Shown piece by piece: positions 1-13,390 of a DNA stretch of 64,000 nt (its first letter is position 1; every line of letters begins with the position of its first letter). The DNA is taken from positions 8,501,582 to 8,565,581 of the forward strand of contig NC_063262.1 in NCBI RefSeq assembly GCF_019578655.1. The letters run 5' to 3'. The position numbers and the translations under genes are program-made. This stretch comes from Ricinus communis (lineage: Eukaryota > Streptophyta > Magnoliopsida > Malpighiales > Euphorbiaceae). Under the pieces are notes generated by a model. The model had not been told where the DNA came from, did not search any database, and saw only the letters and a list, made by a program, of their open reading frames with translations.

Positions 1-692
1 ATCTTATTGGTTAGTTTCTTTTGTTAATCGATATTTACAAATTGTTTTTGGTATTTAATCTTAGAATCTTCTATTTTTTACTTAGCTTTGTATGTTTTTG
101 TATGTGTTCTTGATTTTCTTTGAAAAAAGTAAGACGGAGTATTTTTGTAAATAAAATTATGTGTTAGGATCGGATTTTTTGCATGTATTTTTTGTAACTA
201 TTTGATGTGTTTGGCATTTATGAAAAAGTTTCTTTTCTTTACTTGATTTAAAGAACTTTTATATATATTTCACGATATTTTTATTTATTTTATTGAGTTC
301 TTGTATTTTTATTCTTACTATCATTAAGACCTATTGAATCCTAATTAAAAAAAAAAAAACATAAGAGCTTAATAAAATAAAACAAAAAGTAAGAGGCTCA
401 AAATAATGAAATTAATAAGTTTAAGGGCTCAAAAATACAATTTTACCTTACATATATCACTAATAGCAGTTCCTTCTAGACTGCATAGATAGTAATGGTG
501 GATTATTTCCTAATCTAACAGTTGAAATATTCAAAATCAACATCCCTAAAAGAAAGATGCTACTGCCACGCATAGATGGAACGTGGAGCAACTTCTCAAA
601 ACCACCCAAAAAGAAAGAAAAATAAAATAATACAAAGCCAAATCTAGTGCAATCGAAACTCTTCTTTCTTTTCTTTATTTCCTTTCTTCTTC
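1..692. other. AT-rich intergenic sequence
   Basis: No coding sequence, RNA gene or terminal repeat is recognised here. The stretch is AT-rich with short homopolymer runs and ends in the pyrimidine-rich leader of the gene at 759. The low-complexity Lys-rich reading frames on the minus strand are translations of the poly-T tract and are not genes. Confidence 0.6.
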
Positions 693-732
693 TTTTTTTT
701 TTTTTTTTTTTTTTTCTTCCTTTCTCTTCTAT
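660..732 (+). promoter_or_regulatory. Pyrimidine-rich leader with a T23 run before the 759 gene
   Basis: A CT-only tract of about 70 bases, including an uninterrupted T run at 693-715, lies just upstream of the ATG at 759. CT-rich leaders and Y-patches are common near plant transcription starts, so this is probably core promoter or 5' UTR. A TATATAA string at 731-737 is only about 20 bases before the ATG, so its role as a TATA box is doubtful. Confidence 0.4.
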
Positions 733-758
733 ATAATCCTTCAAAATCATTTCTTGGC

Positions 759-1315
759 ATGGATAACAAATGTGGAAGAACAAGTACTGCTTGGTTTATT
801 TTCTTGTTGATCAATGTATCCCTGCAAATTCTGTCAGTTGTCGGAGATGGAGGACAGCACGTTGCCCAAAACATGCAAGAGAAGCCACCTCTTGTAAAGA
901 TGGCAATGGACACACTTACTACATTGAAGAAATCCCATAAAAGTTCTTGGGACAAACTTAAAGCCATGATTCATGGCTTCCAGTTGCAGTTTTTTCCTCC
1001 AAATTTAGAGTATGAACAACAACCATCCTTTTCTTCATTTGTTTATCTTCTGGGTATCCACTTTTTTGGTTTTTAAGATCTAGAGTAAGAACATTCAGTC
1101 TTTCTTATTTCTGTATCAGTTTTAGAGGTCAAGATCAAGAAGTGGATGGCGCTGGAGGAAGGATGAAGGAAGCGGCTGAGAAAAGCTTAGAAGTTGGCAA
1201 AGTAACAGCTGAGGAATCTGCTAAGTCGGCCGCTAAAGTTGTAGGAGAAGCGGTGCACAAGGTCAAGGATAAAATATCAAATGATGAGGAGTCTCATCAA
1301 CATGATGAGCTTTAA
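759..1315 (+). CDS. Small secreted or membrane protein with LEA-like amphipathic tail (2 exons)
   Basis: Model: exon 1 759-1009, intron 1010-1119 (GTATGA...TATCAG), exon 2 1120-1315 with stop TAA at 1313-1315. Phases join exactly and give 148 aa. The first ATG after the CT-rich leader is used. Residues about 10-29 are hydrophobic (FIFLLINVSLQIL), fitting a signal peptide or anchor. The middle holds a charged segment ending in QLQFFPPNLD at the splice junction. The last 50 residues are rich in Ala, Lys and Glu with a heptad-like pattern (AAEKSLEVGKVTAEESAKSA), as in late-embryogenesis-abundant class helices. No catalytic motif is visible. The family is not named with certainty; a LEA-like or small unknown secreted protein is the best description. 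The alternative of reading through the intron gives a 105-aa frame without the LEA-like tail and is less likely. Confidence 0.6.
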
Positions 1316-2621
1316 GCAAATCTTTTCGTGAAATTTGCACTTAGGGTTTTCTTCGAAACTAGAAAATGATGTTCCACATAGAACTGATCATGCATAGTTT
1401 TGTTGTTTCAGTTTAGTTTCTTTGGTGATCGAAAGCTTGTTGCTTTGCTTATGAATGTAAGCGGTTGATCTACGGTATTATCTCAATGAAATGATAATAT
1501 TTTATTTTTTTCATATCAGTTTCTTAATTTTAAAAAATAAAACTGGAAAATAAAAATAAATTTAATATTATTATTTTATTAAATAAGTTTTTTAATGACG
1601 TGGTAAATCAGGACCATTGGTACTCGTAGAAATTGCACTATAGTATGTTATTAATGCATCTAACATCTATCTAATTCAAATTCACCCTTAGCTATTCTTA
1701 TTTGTCCTTGTCTTTCTGAGATTAGTACTATTCACATGGCCTACCCGAACTTTAGTCATTTTTTTCATAGCTATTCTAATTTTAAAATGCATCGGATCGC
1801 CCTATCATAAATATGTTTTATTATAAATTTATTCAGACTTGATTTAGTGTGTACCACAAATGATACGGTTTGTCTATGTGGTCTAAGCCTTGGCGAGTTG
1901 GCATGATATTTTATTAATGCGATATTTGGTTAAAACCTATAAAGAAAATTTATTGTATATAAAAAAAATAAAAATTGATAAAATTGAAAAAGATATTTTC
2001 ATACAATAGAATATATTAATTTATTAATATGAAATTCATTTAAAAATTCTATTTGTTTTGTTAAAATTTAGTTTAAATATAATCAATTCCACACAAATTT
2101 AATTATGTAGAATTCTCAATTAACTTTCACTTAATTTCAAAGCATATAAATCTTAATTTGTAAATAAATTTTATATATATAATGAATTGTAACCAAATAA
2201 AATGTAACTTTCTCAAATTTAATATCTTATTAATCCTGAACTTTAAGTAATTTTCATATATGTTTTGAGCTTAAAATGTATCAACTCAAATTTATACATT
2301 TAATTTAACAAAAGAATGAATTTTACAAAACATTTATACAAAGACACAGAATAAACAAAAGTTAAATAAGTGATTAATATAGATATTTAAATGGTAATTA
2401 TTTTAATTTTCATCTAAGAATTTATTCAAATCGTGTCCTTAACCATTACATTAAAATCAAAATCTATTAAATCAAAGTTAAATTTCAGCATATATATTTG
2501 CAGTCAGGTTTTTTCTTTCAACATTTAGCAACATCTAAAACAAGTGTTTCAAAACGAAAAATATAGCAAAGTGATGCATGCCCAAAGAGTCCTGTAGTAT
2601 TCTTGCTGATCAATAATTAAA
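1316..2621. other. Intergenic, 3' region of the 759 gene and AT-rich sequence
   Basis: The first 200 bases are probably 3' UTR; an AATGAAATGATAATA stretch near 1486-1500 could serve as a polyadenylation region. The remainder is AT-rich with no recognisable gene. Confidence 0.45.
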
Positions 2622-3395
2622 ATAAGTGATAATTATAAATTTAGTATTTTAATTTTTTAATTTTTTTTATTTTAGTGTTTGAATTATTTTTTTATTCAAT
2701 TAAGTGTCTAAACCTGCTAAATTCATTTATACTATAGTGTCTCTTACATGTTTTATAGGTTAATCATTTATTTTATTTTACATAAAAAATTACTTAAATA
2801 TCCTTATTTATTCTTACTTATAATTTTTTAATCTTTTTCTATTTTCATATCAAATCTTCTTTTAGCACTAAAAGAAATGTTGAATTAAGTTCTTTTAATT
2901 TTTATTCATTTTTTTAAAAAGAATTTTACTCATCATCTCTTAATTTCTAAAAATTATTTTTTTAGAACATTTAATACGTTTCTTTTTCTCCTCTTATTAT
3001 GTTGAGGTGAAAATATATTTTATTTGTATTATTTAAGGTAAATGCACGAAAATAAAAAAATAAGTAAATGAATTTAATTTTTTTTAATTTTTATTTGAAT
3101 GAATGAGAAAAATAAAATATTTTTAATTTTTTTTAATCTTTTAAGAAATAAATGAATTTAAATAAATAGTGTTCAAGATAAAAATAAGAAAAATAATATT
3201 ATTTTAGAAAAAGATATTTAAGGTAATTTACTATCCATAATAAGTCAAATAAGTACTTTAACCTGTAAAACCAATTAGAGATACTATATTAAATATTTTT
3301 AACAAGTTCAAACACTTAATTAAACAAAAAAATAGTCCAGATAATAAAATAGAGAAAACGAAAAAGTTAAAACACCGAATTTGTAATTTTCCCAT
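2622..3395. repeat. Long terminal inverted repeat element (about 0.77 kb)
   Basis: About 120 bases at 2622-2745 match the reverse complement of about 3265-3395, with imperfect identity; the shared core is GTGTTTGAA...TTCAATTAAGTGT. Such long imperfect terminal repeats around a non-coding centre are typical of non-autonomous Mutator-like or foldback elements. No transposase is encoded. I could not settle a target duplication, so the ends are approximate. Confidence 0.5.
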
Positions 3396-5461
3396 AAAAT
3401 AATTTAACAGATTAGTATAAAACAAACTAGAAATTAGTATGAAATAATATAAGTACCAGTAATCAAGAAAAATCGAAAAGCTTTGTTCCCCAAAGAAACA
3501 TATTAAAAGGTTACTTTTCTCTTTTAAAAGAAAACTAGTTTTCTTTTCTGCACATGATATGCACGTCAATATTCATAATTGGAATTATTATTGTTGACAC
3601 GATGAACAATAAAATAATTTATTAAATTTGAAATAAAAATTAAAAACTTTAATTGCTACCAAATGGACGTACCTTTTCTTGATTCAGCCTTTTCTTCCTT
3701 CGCTAGTGAATCACTTTTTTTAGTGGATTGAGGTGTTTACTGTTTGGATCTAATAGTACTCAATTCTAATCTTAATTTACTTAATTACATATTTGATGTT
3801 TTAATTAAAATTACCTAATTTAAATAGAAATATAGAATAAATACTTCTATCATATTAAAAAAATAATTAATGCTAGCTAAACTCTTTGTTTTAATTTTAA
3901 AAATAATTTTAAGTGATTAATATAAATACAAAAATTAAAGTAGTAATTAATATTTTAAAAGAATAATCTTAAATAAGAGTATGATTGGTTCAAGCATGTG
4001 CTATAATATAAGTTTTACGTTTTATGTTTTTTGAAGTTCTAAAATTAAGTTAATGATTAAAAATCCTAATTCCTCTAGAATTAGATTGGTACAAATAAAC
4101 TACTAATACTATTCATTACTAAATTAATTAATAACTATTCCCCCATCTCTTAGGAAATTCTCTCCTTGGACAAATTCCCCGTCTCATTTGGAGCGGAAAA
4201 CGAATCGAAATAAGTAGTAAAGAAAATACTAAAGATTCAAGCCATAGTATATACTCTTTCATATCTATGGCACAACCCAATCCATAACTAAATTAATTTA
4301 ATTAATTAAAAAATTAAAGAAGCCCTATTAATAAATTTATATGTTTGTTTACCCTTCTGCAAATTCTTTTAATATATAATAGGAGTAGAAGCCGACCTTG
4401 ATCTTCTACGTTAATTTGGTACTGCTTTCACGACCCATACAAAAACAATAAATGTCGAGTCAACAGATGCTTGCGCAATAGGAGAGGTTAGAAAATAGAA
4501 ACATATATACAAAGTTATACATTTAATTACCACTTTGTGAAAACTCATTTGGTATCAATATCTATGACTCGGATTGGTTACTCACTACATGAAAAGGTTT
4601 ATTTTCTCTCATACTATAAGAACCTCATTTAGGTTCTAACCTCAAGAGATAACTTCAGATAGACAGTTTTTGTGTGGCGTAAGCCTTCCAAAAGATAACA
4701 GAGGCTTGCAAAACAATTTTATCATCTATGAAGATGGTTCCTTCTTGTGTGAGCATACATGAACAAAAATAATTGCAGAGTTTATCTTTCCATCTTTCAG
4801 TGTATACGTTGTCCGCACCGCACCGCACCGCACGATGCGCGCGTGTGCATCGGGGCGCATTCAAATACTGTAGTTGGGAAATTTTTTAAGATTGTTGAAA
4901 ACCAGTGAAAGGAAACTAGGGGAGGCAAATGGCTCAGCTTAAGCCATTTCGACATGGCTACTAGCAATGAAAGCACAAGCAGCAGCCTAACATAAAGCTA
5001 AAGTTTCTAAACTCTGAAAGAATAAGTTGCCCTTGAAATTTCATAATCTTTTAATTTCTATTGTCCGTCTACATGCCCCCTGCTAGAGTGTGATTTCATA
5101 ATTCCTTTCACTATGATGTGTTCTGAAGAAAATTCGTCAATTTTCAAACATTTTCAAGGACTGAAACACTAATATTACAATGCAAAAGGAATCAGAAGAT
5201 AAAGAAAAATGAAGAGGGCAGCTACGTACTGCCACCACGGACATCCATTTAAGCTCAATAATTACAATTGGTTGGTTCCAATCAATTGAACTGAAGGGAT
5301 GGTAGTCCAGTCTATGTAACCAAAGGGGAGAGAGCAGAAAACCTAGTAAAATATATAAACTCTTAAGGGGGTTAAACCCGTAAAGAAATCTTCAACCAAA
5401 ATGTCATGCTCGAACAGGAGCTACTAGTTTATGATCTCTGTTTAGATTAGCGTTTACTTTG

Positions 5462-5496
<35 letters not shown>

Positions 5497-5952
5497 TCTT
5501 GACATTCAATTAAATTCCAGGAGTAGAGAGCTAAAAAGATTATTTTTACCATTAAAGCTGCAGAATCGCTCTTATCCCTAATCATAAAAGCAGTAAACCA
5601 GATAGGAACTAAATTCTTCCTATCAACATATGTTCTTCAGTTTCATGTTTCCAGGCCAGGCATGAAATAATAATATTAGTATTATTCATCATGTAACAGA
5701 TCGGGCTTCTATTTAAATTGGAAGAAGACAGAATTTGTTTGAAATTACTTGTGTATTTCAAGTTGAACAATCAATCAAATATACATGTAATATGTGACTA
5801 ACTGTAACCTAAAACCCCTTGCAGCCACAAATGGAAAAGAATTAATGGATCTGTTTACAAATGAAATAGAAAGGAAAGAATACAAATATCATATGACAGC
5901 TTACCCAGGGCAGGCGTGCATTTAGTAAGGCAGCAGTCTGATGCAGAGATCA
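3396..5952. other. Intergenic region between the inverted-repeat element and the LIP1-type gene
   Basis: AT-rich, no gene recognised. It includes a short GC-rich repeat at about 4813-4860 and an A26 run at 5467-5492. The final few hundred bases before 5953 lie downstream of the minus-strand GTPase stop codon and probably contain its 3' UTR. Confidence 0.5.
4813..4860. repeat. GC-rich CCGCA pentanucleotide microsatellite
   Basis: Four near-tandem CCGCA units followed by an alternating GCGCG/TGTGC stretch, an island of high GC in otherwise AT-rich DNA. The minus-strand frame over it (4655-4864) looks like noise. Confidence 0.6.
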
Positions 5953-8900
5953 TCAAACATTAATGTCCAAGCGCTTTGATCTTGCAGTGTTGCTCAATTC
6001 TTGGGCGTCACTAAGAGAAAATCTCGGGAAGCTGTAATTCTCAGTTACTGAAACAGGTTGTTGAGGATAGAGTGTTGGAGGTGGCGTCAGATTTCGTTGA
6101 GCTGGCAGGGGAGGAAGCATGTTGTATTTGTATGGATCACCAGTTAAACTGCAATCATCAAGATATTTCTCATGTCTCAAAAATTAAATATAATGATTTT
6201 TAGGATGTGAAAAAGTATGCATAAGATTAATGAGGGTAGCAGTGTATAATGACAATGCAAAATATGATCAAGTTAACAACAGAAGCACTATAACTCTTTT
6301 CTTTTATTCCATCAAACAAATGGGAAAGATTTCAGTCCAATCCTATACCCTCCTAAGTTACAAACTCCAAGTCAGCAAACACATTATCAAGAGAAGTCCA
6401 GAAGGCAGATGTTCTGCGTCATATACCGTTTACTTTTGTAAAACTGATCATCGTCACTTGAATTTTCATCTAAACGCTGGACAGATCTTTGAGCAGGAGA
6501 AACAGTCCATGGACTTGGTGCAGTCAACTCATCAGAAAAATATCTTCTCCTGATCAACTAAAACAAAGCGGTCCAACCAAAATCAGAAAATCCAGCACAA
6601 ACAACATTAGGACAATCAATATACTATATGTGAATACAGACCATACGAAAAAACTTTAACAAAGCTTCCTTGTCATATCTTGCTTCTTTGGCCGCCTGTT
6701 CAAATAAAATAGAAAGATCAGGATGCAGGTTCAACAGTTATATGGGATTGGTTGACTACTGATTTATTAGCTCATACTCAACATAGCAGATAAAAGTTAT
6801 TGCTCCAATATCATCAGCCAGATTTAATTTTCTTCTACATACAGAAGATCTCTGCTCATTCTCAAAATTTCAACAAGTTGGTTCGAAGTAAGTTGCTTGT
6901 TACTGCTAATAGGTTAAATAAAAACAGGCTAAATAGCGAGTCCCTACTATATGGATTTATATTTTACTGAAACAATGCTGCACCCTTTTCCAGAAACATA
7001 CTCCAAATATAAAATACAAATAAAAACCAACAGAAAATAGAAAATAAAAAAGAGGAAGAGTTGAAAAGCATTTCATCAGAGGAAACTTGTGACACATGCA
7101 AAACGTGATATCTTTATTTTATGCAGCAAACCACTTCTAACATTTCCAAACTCTACCCACCGACCATCAACAACTAATTAGATTTTGGAGAACATTCAGA
7201 AGCCAAGCAAAGAGCATATACCACACAAACTGTTTCTTTTGATAAAAATATCAAAGAGCGACTATCTTCAAAAAAAACAAGAGGTAAAAATTGAAAAGCG
7301 GAAACAAGTGATATAGAACTATATCCTAAACCTTTGGAAAAAGTGGAGAAATATAAGGTCATCCTTATCTTCTATACACTTTCAAATGAGCAACCATTTC
7401 TTTTTAGCCAGAAAGAACCATGTAATGCAATATGGGGGTTCCCACACGTCCCACATGTGATCTTCCCTTCCACATTACAATATAAATTTTCAGTCAACTG
7501 TATAACTGTTCTAGAAAAGACCAACTCAATCCCCTAATTAAGAGAACACCAAAGTCCAGAATTCTCCATAATGGAACAAAAGAGAATTGTTCTTGCATCC
7601 TGAATATACATACAAGAGGAACGAAGCCAACCTACAATCCCTCACCAGTAGATTTTCCAACATGATAAATCCCTGTGCAACATTCCACCCACATTGCCAT
7701 GTTAATCCATGCAGACAAAATACCAACCATAAACAATCTTCCACAAAAACAGTTACCACTGGCATTGCCAAATTTCTTGCAATAGAATCCAAGAAGCCAT
7801 TATTTCATGTTTTCAGTATTATACTGGATTCTTATTTTTAGGAAAAGTTACGAAAAAACACCTTGACGTTTGACCTCAAGAAACATTTTGGAACCTGTTC
7901 TTACAAATTAGCATATATTATCCCTGAGATTTATTATAGCATACATTTTAGTTCTTGATTATAATTACATACTTGTAACATTTAAATCCTTAAAATTTCA
8001 AATTTAATTGTATGATAGATCTTGAAATCTCTAATTTAATTGCACTTTAGTCTTTGAATTGTTAATCTCTGTCCCTCAAATTATATATTTGTCACTGAAT
8101 GTAGTATAAGGACTAAATTTGATGATTCTAAAATAGTAGGGACTAAAGAGTTTTCGAGGTCATACCTCAAGGGAGTTTATTCTTACTTTTATAAACCTAC
8201 ATGTAAAGAAAGGCCATAAGCACATGGTTAGCCAAAAAATTAGTTTCCCCATTGTGCATAGCATTTTCAAGCTCATCTATCCAAATTCCAATATCCCCTG
8301 TTCTTCTAAGAATTGGGAATCATACTATGGTCCAGCCAGTTGCATCGGTCAAAACCATCTTGGTTTTTTATATTTTGATGATTGACTCCACAAACTTATG
8401 CACTCTCAACATTCAGGAGTTCCTTAATATAAATTACTTCCATTTTTACCATATGAAAGTTGTCGTAGCATGTAATAAGAAGAAAAAGAATAACCAAGAG
8501 AACAACTTCCTAATAAGGTAAAACATAGAGACAAACTGCAACCTAATACATATCCTACAATAAAAAGTTTACTAGGCTTTTACCCAACCATCCCTCACTA
8601 TAGTCCAAATTACGAGTCCCTGATGTCAATTAGATTTTACTTCATCACAATTCAGAAAATATATAAATAATAAATCTTGAATAACTAATTTTCTTATTCC
8701 ATGCTGAAAAGGGATCCTACATCAAGAATCTATCCTAGTACAGATATAACATAATAACCTTCTATAAGCCACCATAACTCTATGAACGTAGACTAATGAG
8801 AACTGAGATAAATGGATCCCATGCCAATTTGGATATAAAGTTCAGAGAAGAAATTCAGATAAAAGGAGATAAGATAGGAGAAAACATGAGAATTTACAAA

Positions 8901-11550
8901 CTACATGTTCATATGTAGGAGCAAGAAATGTGGACGTAATATTGCTACGCAAAAGGTGAGAGAAGAGTGATAAAGAATGCAAGATGGTTAAGGAATGAGT
9001 TGCATACACCAACAAAAGTACCATTCTGAAAGATAAAATAAACATGAGTGGCAAAACTAAGATGGGGTTGAATGAAGTAGTAAAACAGTAATACAAGATT
9101 TAGCAGCATTAAATCTCTCTGCTGATATAGCCTCAAAAATATTAGAATGGCATAAAATGATCCAAAATAACCACCCAACAAAAAACTGCATTTGTTATTT
9201 AATTGAGTTGAGTTAAGCAAATACTCATAAACAACATCAGCCTCTCCATAGTCTTCACTTGACCAAGATATGGGGACAATAAGCAAAGCAAACATAATGA
9301 AGGAAAAACAGTAAAGAGATTTGAACAATTGCCCTAGAAATGAGCACTTTTTACTCTACAGAAAAGAGCACCTCAGCAGGCGAGTTGGTAAAGTCAACAG
9401 GAGGAAACACTTTAAAATCATCAGAAAAATGATAAAAATGTCTCATGAAGAAACCTCATGGTGCCTTACTTGAAATCATATTCATATCCAATAGATTAGT
9501 TGTATATCATTCAGGTATTGAAACAAAAACACACACATTCAACCAAAGAAAAACAAAACAAGTTCCCTAAATGCTTACTGCAATAAGGCCTCCGCCGCCA
9601 GGAAAACTTTCAGTCAATGGAAGTTCCTCACTGGATGGAAGCAAACCCTGTTTTTCGACCCATTGGCGAGCTACATCAACAAGATTGCCACTGCTTCCTC
9701 TTGTTCCCTCTTTTGCTGCAACATCAGCTTTGTTACCTATTACAATATAAGGGACTGGAATACCGCATGGGCCACCAGAACCAAGAGGAGCTGAAAAAGT
9801 CCCAGTTGCAGCAATCTCTGATGCCCATTTCTGCAAGCTTGTTTTTGTCCTTCTCTGGGAGAGATCATGGACAAAAATAACCCCTGACAAAGTTTAAAAT
9901 GAATTTGTAAGTGATAAGAGTAGATGGCAGATCTTGCAAAGCGTATGAGTATCACGATGCATCTTATGAGAAACAGAGTTGAGGAATTAAAATATCCGTG
10001 ACCATTTTGACAAAATGAAAAGCTTCAATGAAAAGAAATGCATAATTTTACTTCCAATTAGCAGAATCGACCAAAAATTATATAGGATCATCAAATTTAT
10101 CATACTTGAAGACATAGAAAAAATTCTAAATCCTATCTCCTCAATGTTGGCAAGTTCTCAACGAAAAACACTGATTAAGTTAGAACGTAAACAAAATTGC
10201 CAAACTGAAGAGACTTGCATGACAAAAATAGGATGTCTGATAGCATATATTTCGATGCAAAAGAGGATAACTATAGAACAAATTAAATCTGGTGAATGAT
10301 TAAAAGTTTAAAGTTTATTTGTACTTATTGCACTATGATATATAGTTGGAGAGAAGAAAATTTGGCATTCACCATTGATCTGGGAGTAGAATAGAGAACG
10401 GCAATCTTTGTATCGTTCATGTCCTGACACATCCCAAAGTTCAACAAAGAAATCTCTCTCGGCATCACCTTTAAGGCTGCTTGAAGAGCTACCAGAATTG
10501 CCATAAGTAACATGCTGCACAGAAATAACATTAAGGACTGAGTGAAGACTTGAACTCCTAAATGTACCCCAATTACCCTCAAGTAACAAATACATGTTGA
10601 AACTTACCTTCACACCAACTGTACATCCAATTGTCTGGGGAGGGTGAGCAGTGGAAGAACCTTTGACAATAAGATGAACAAGAGAAGTTTTCCCGACACC
10701 TAAAGAAAGATTAAGATTAAAAAGTGACGTTCGATGTCAAATATAGGAGACATGAGAGGGAAAAAGAAGGAAATGACTTTTATATGGACAAGTATAAGCA
10801 ACAAACAAGACTACATATAATCAGCATTGCTGCAATCAAGCTTGCACATCAAGATTGTAGAAGATTTCTGAGACTTACAGCACATATTACTTAACAAAAT
10901 TAAGCCATTGAGAAATTGAAAAAATAAGGCATTACAACAATGCAAAAGACCAGCTTTTACTTTGATTCTTAGATAAACTAATGCTCTACCTTAACTTTCC
11001 TCAGATCTCAAATCCAATTAATGACACTACGAGTCTTCTCCCTCAATGATGTAATAGGGTTTCAACTCGAAACCCCACAAATTTCCTTATCTATTTAGGA
11101 CTATTTCCACTGTCAATTATCTACTGCATCTGAGTGAATTTTACACTTATGAATGAATCACATGGAATAAAATCAATGATGGCAAATGAGACTTTCAGTC
11201 CAGTAGTGGTGCATGCATGAAAACTCTACAACGTCACCTTCCAATTCCCACATAGTTACTTCAGTAATATACTAGTATCCTTCCATATTTATAAGTTTGT
11301 CACAAGTAACTCATTCCACAAGCAATAATAAACATTACAAATACAAACAGAGAAATAACAAACTAAAAGGAAGGAACCAAAACCCAAAGAAATCATAGGG
11401 ATTAAAAGAATACATGCTGAACAAGTTAAAGAAAAAAGGAAAATCAAAAGTTAAAATACCTGAATCGCCAGCAACAAGAACTCGAACCTGACCACATGGA
11501 GGCCCGCCATTCTGGTCCTTGTTCTCTCTCTCACGGTCCCTCCAGAACAT
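5953..11550 (-). CDS. LIP1: LIP1-type small GTPase (7 exons)
   Basis: Exons, 5' to 3' on the minus strand: 11550-11460, 10699-10608, 10514-10373, 9883-9579, 6695-6642, 6557-6427, 6148-5953. All introns are GT-AG, phases close, total 336 aa. G-domain motifs: P-loop GDSGVGKT (residues 28-35), Walker B/G3 WDVSGHE (88-94) in place of the usual WDTAGQE, and G4 NKAD (159-162). Ser-rich and Gly/Pro-rich insertions lie before G3 and before G4. The tail after about residue 270 is Pro-rich (LTPPPTLYPQQP) and ends without a prenylation cysteine. This layout matches the plant Ras-like GTPase LIP1 (LIGHT INSENSITIVE PERIOD 1), which in Arabidopsis acts in circadian timing and light responses. Intron 4 is 2.9 kb (6696-9578) and carries an inverted-repeat element. 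The ATG follows a stop-free leader, but MFWRDRERE is the known N-terminal style of the family and fixes the start. Confidence 0.93.
7841..8194. repeat. Inverted-repeat MITE in LIP1 intron 4
   Basis: The left end (7841-7890, containing CCTTGACGTTTGACCTCAAG) matches the reverse complement of the right end (8150-8194, containing CGAGGTCATACCTCAAGG) imperfectly. The 350-bp body is non-coding. It looks like a non-autonomous DNA transposon. Its family is not assigned. Confidence 0.5.
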
Positions 11551-13390
11551 TTCTTTTCCAGAAACCGGTAACCAAAACTTAACTCCAAATACAATCAGCA
11601 AAACGCACCACACAAAGCAGTAGCTTTATACTTGTACACCAATCAAGTCCCATCAAAACCACTCAATCTAATTGAAAACAACAGATTCTCCAAAAGGGTA
11701 CTCCATAATTCAATCCAACATCCTTATCATATCAAAATTCACGCAAGATCTAAGCTCACGTCGAATAGCATGTCTAAATGGAATAAACTCAAATCAAATA
11801 CCCAATTACAGTAACAGATCTAGTAACAAAATTCTTTAAATGAGGTATAACAAAATATCGAACTAACAAGTGGGCGTGTCTTGATATTCGCTATAGAGCT
11901 CACTAGAGAAAGAATAAGAGATCTGTAACTATGGATATTAAGTACGGCTATCTCTTGAATTATACTGTTCTACAAAGTAATCTATGAATGTACCGCTTTA
12001 CAAACTATTTCTGAAAATGAACGGAAATAGCAATTTGAAAATGAGATTTATGATTTCTCTCAACAAAGAACATGAGATTTATGCTTATATATATGGCAAC
12101 GGGAGAATTAGCAAATTTGTTAAAAAGTTTGCAATTAATGATTATTGTTATCAGATAAGTAATTCTATTTTATATAGTTATCAAATTTACAAGTAAATAT
12201 GTGATTTTTATAAAAATAATTATCTTTTAATCAAAGATAAGTTAATAGGTATTGTTTAGTAAGAAAATAATAATTCATTATTTATGGATAATTGAATACT
12301 AGCTATTTAAAATGTATTATTTTTTAATGAAGTGTAACAACAAAATAAAATTGCATTTTACTACATAATAATAAGAATAATTTATTTTTATTTCAGATAA
12401 TTAATATTAATATGCTACTTTTAAGATAAACATCATTTTCTAATTAAACAATAAGTTATTAACTATGTAAAGATGCATTTAAATAATTATTAAGATTTTA
12501 ATTATCTAAAAAATTAGAAAGTAAACTCTATTTTTCAAATAAGGAGTAATTGTCAAAAATAAATTACAATTATAATATAAAATTTTATTACGCATTGTGA
12601 AATTTTCTAATGAGTTCATATAATAATCAAGTTTCACATTAGTATATATAAAAGTATTGAATGAAGACTTGCAAATTTATTTAAGCACACATTATTAAAC
12701 TCTTACTAGATGTTTATTTAAAGTTTTGTTAAAACCTAAAAGATATATAATTTTAGGTGTATTAACAATTATATTCAATACTTCTAATTTTGGCATAAAA
12801 TTGTAAGTTTTTTGACAATTTTAGCCAAAAATTTTCTTGATTAAAGTGGACTAATAATAGTTTGTTTATGGGTATATGGCATAGGACCCAATGCCATTTC
12901 ATTCAGAAAACATCTACTTTAAAAAAAAAAAAAATCAAATCTAAGAATCACAATCTAAAAAAAAAATATTAAAAAAAAAAGGTAAAGAATTGCAAAAAGA
13001 CAAAAGTCACAGCACATTATAGATAGCAAATAAGAGGGCAACTGCCCTGAGGGCTTTTATATGTTTTCAGCAATCTAATACACAAAATATCTTATCTTAT
13101 TTTGTTAACTCAAAATAAATATTTTATTTTATTTTATATTTTGAGTTTTGAAATTCTTTTTTTGAAAAAAAAAGGTAAATTGATATTATTCTCAAAAACA
13201 AATTTGAAAAATATAGTTTAGAAAAAAAAATTAAAAACTAATTTAAATAAATTAAAATATTATAAATATCTTTTTTCAATACCAAACAATTCCAAACGCA
13301 TCCAAAGATGTTTGTATAGCAAGTGAAAACAAAGATGCATGGCCTCCATTTAGTTACTATTTTGTTCTTTAATTATATTGTTTTGGCAAA
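11551..13390. other. Intergenic region upstream of LIP1-type gene
   Basis: The first several hundred bases should hold the promoter and 5' UTR of the minus-strand GTPase gene; I did not find a clear TATA box. The rest is AT-rich without a gene. From about 13323 the sequence begins to match a segment at about 22278 (see the duplicated-segment entry). Confidence 0.45.

Noticed and set aside
6230..10299. Plus- and minus-strand frames inside LIP1 introns (for example 7587-7841, 8945-9328, 10015-10299)
   Set aside because: They lie in introns or opposite to the exons and have no recognisable domain; the spliced GTPase model explains the locus.
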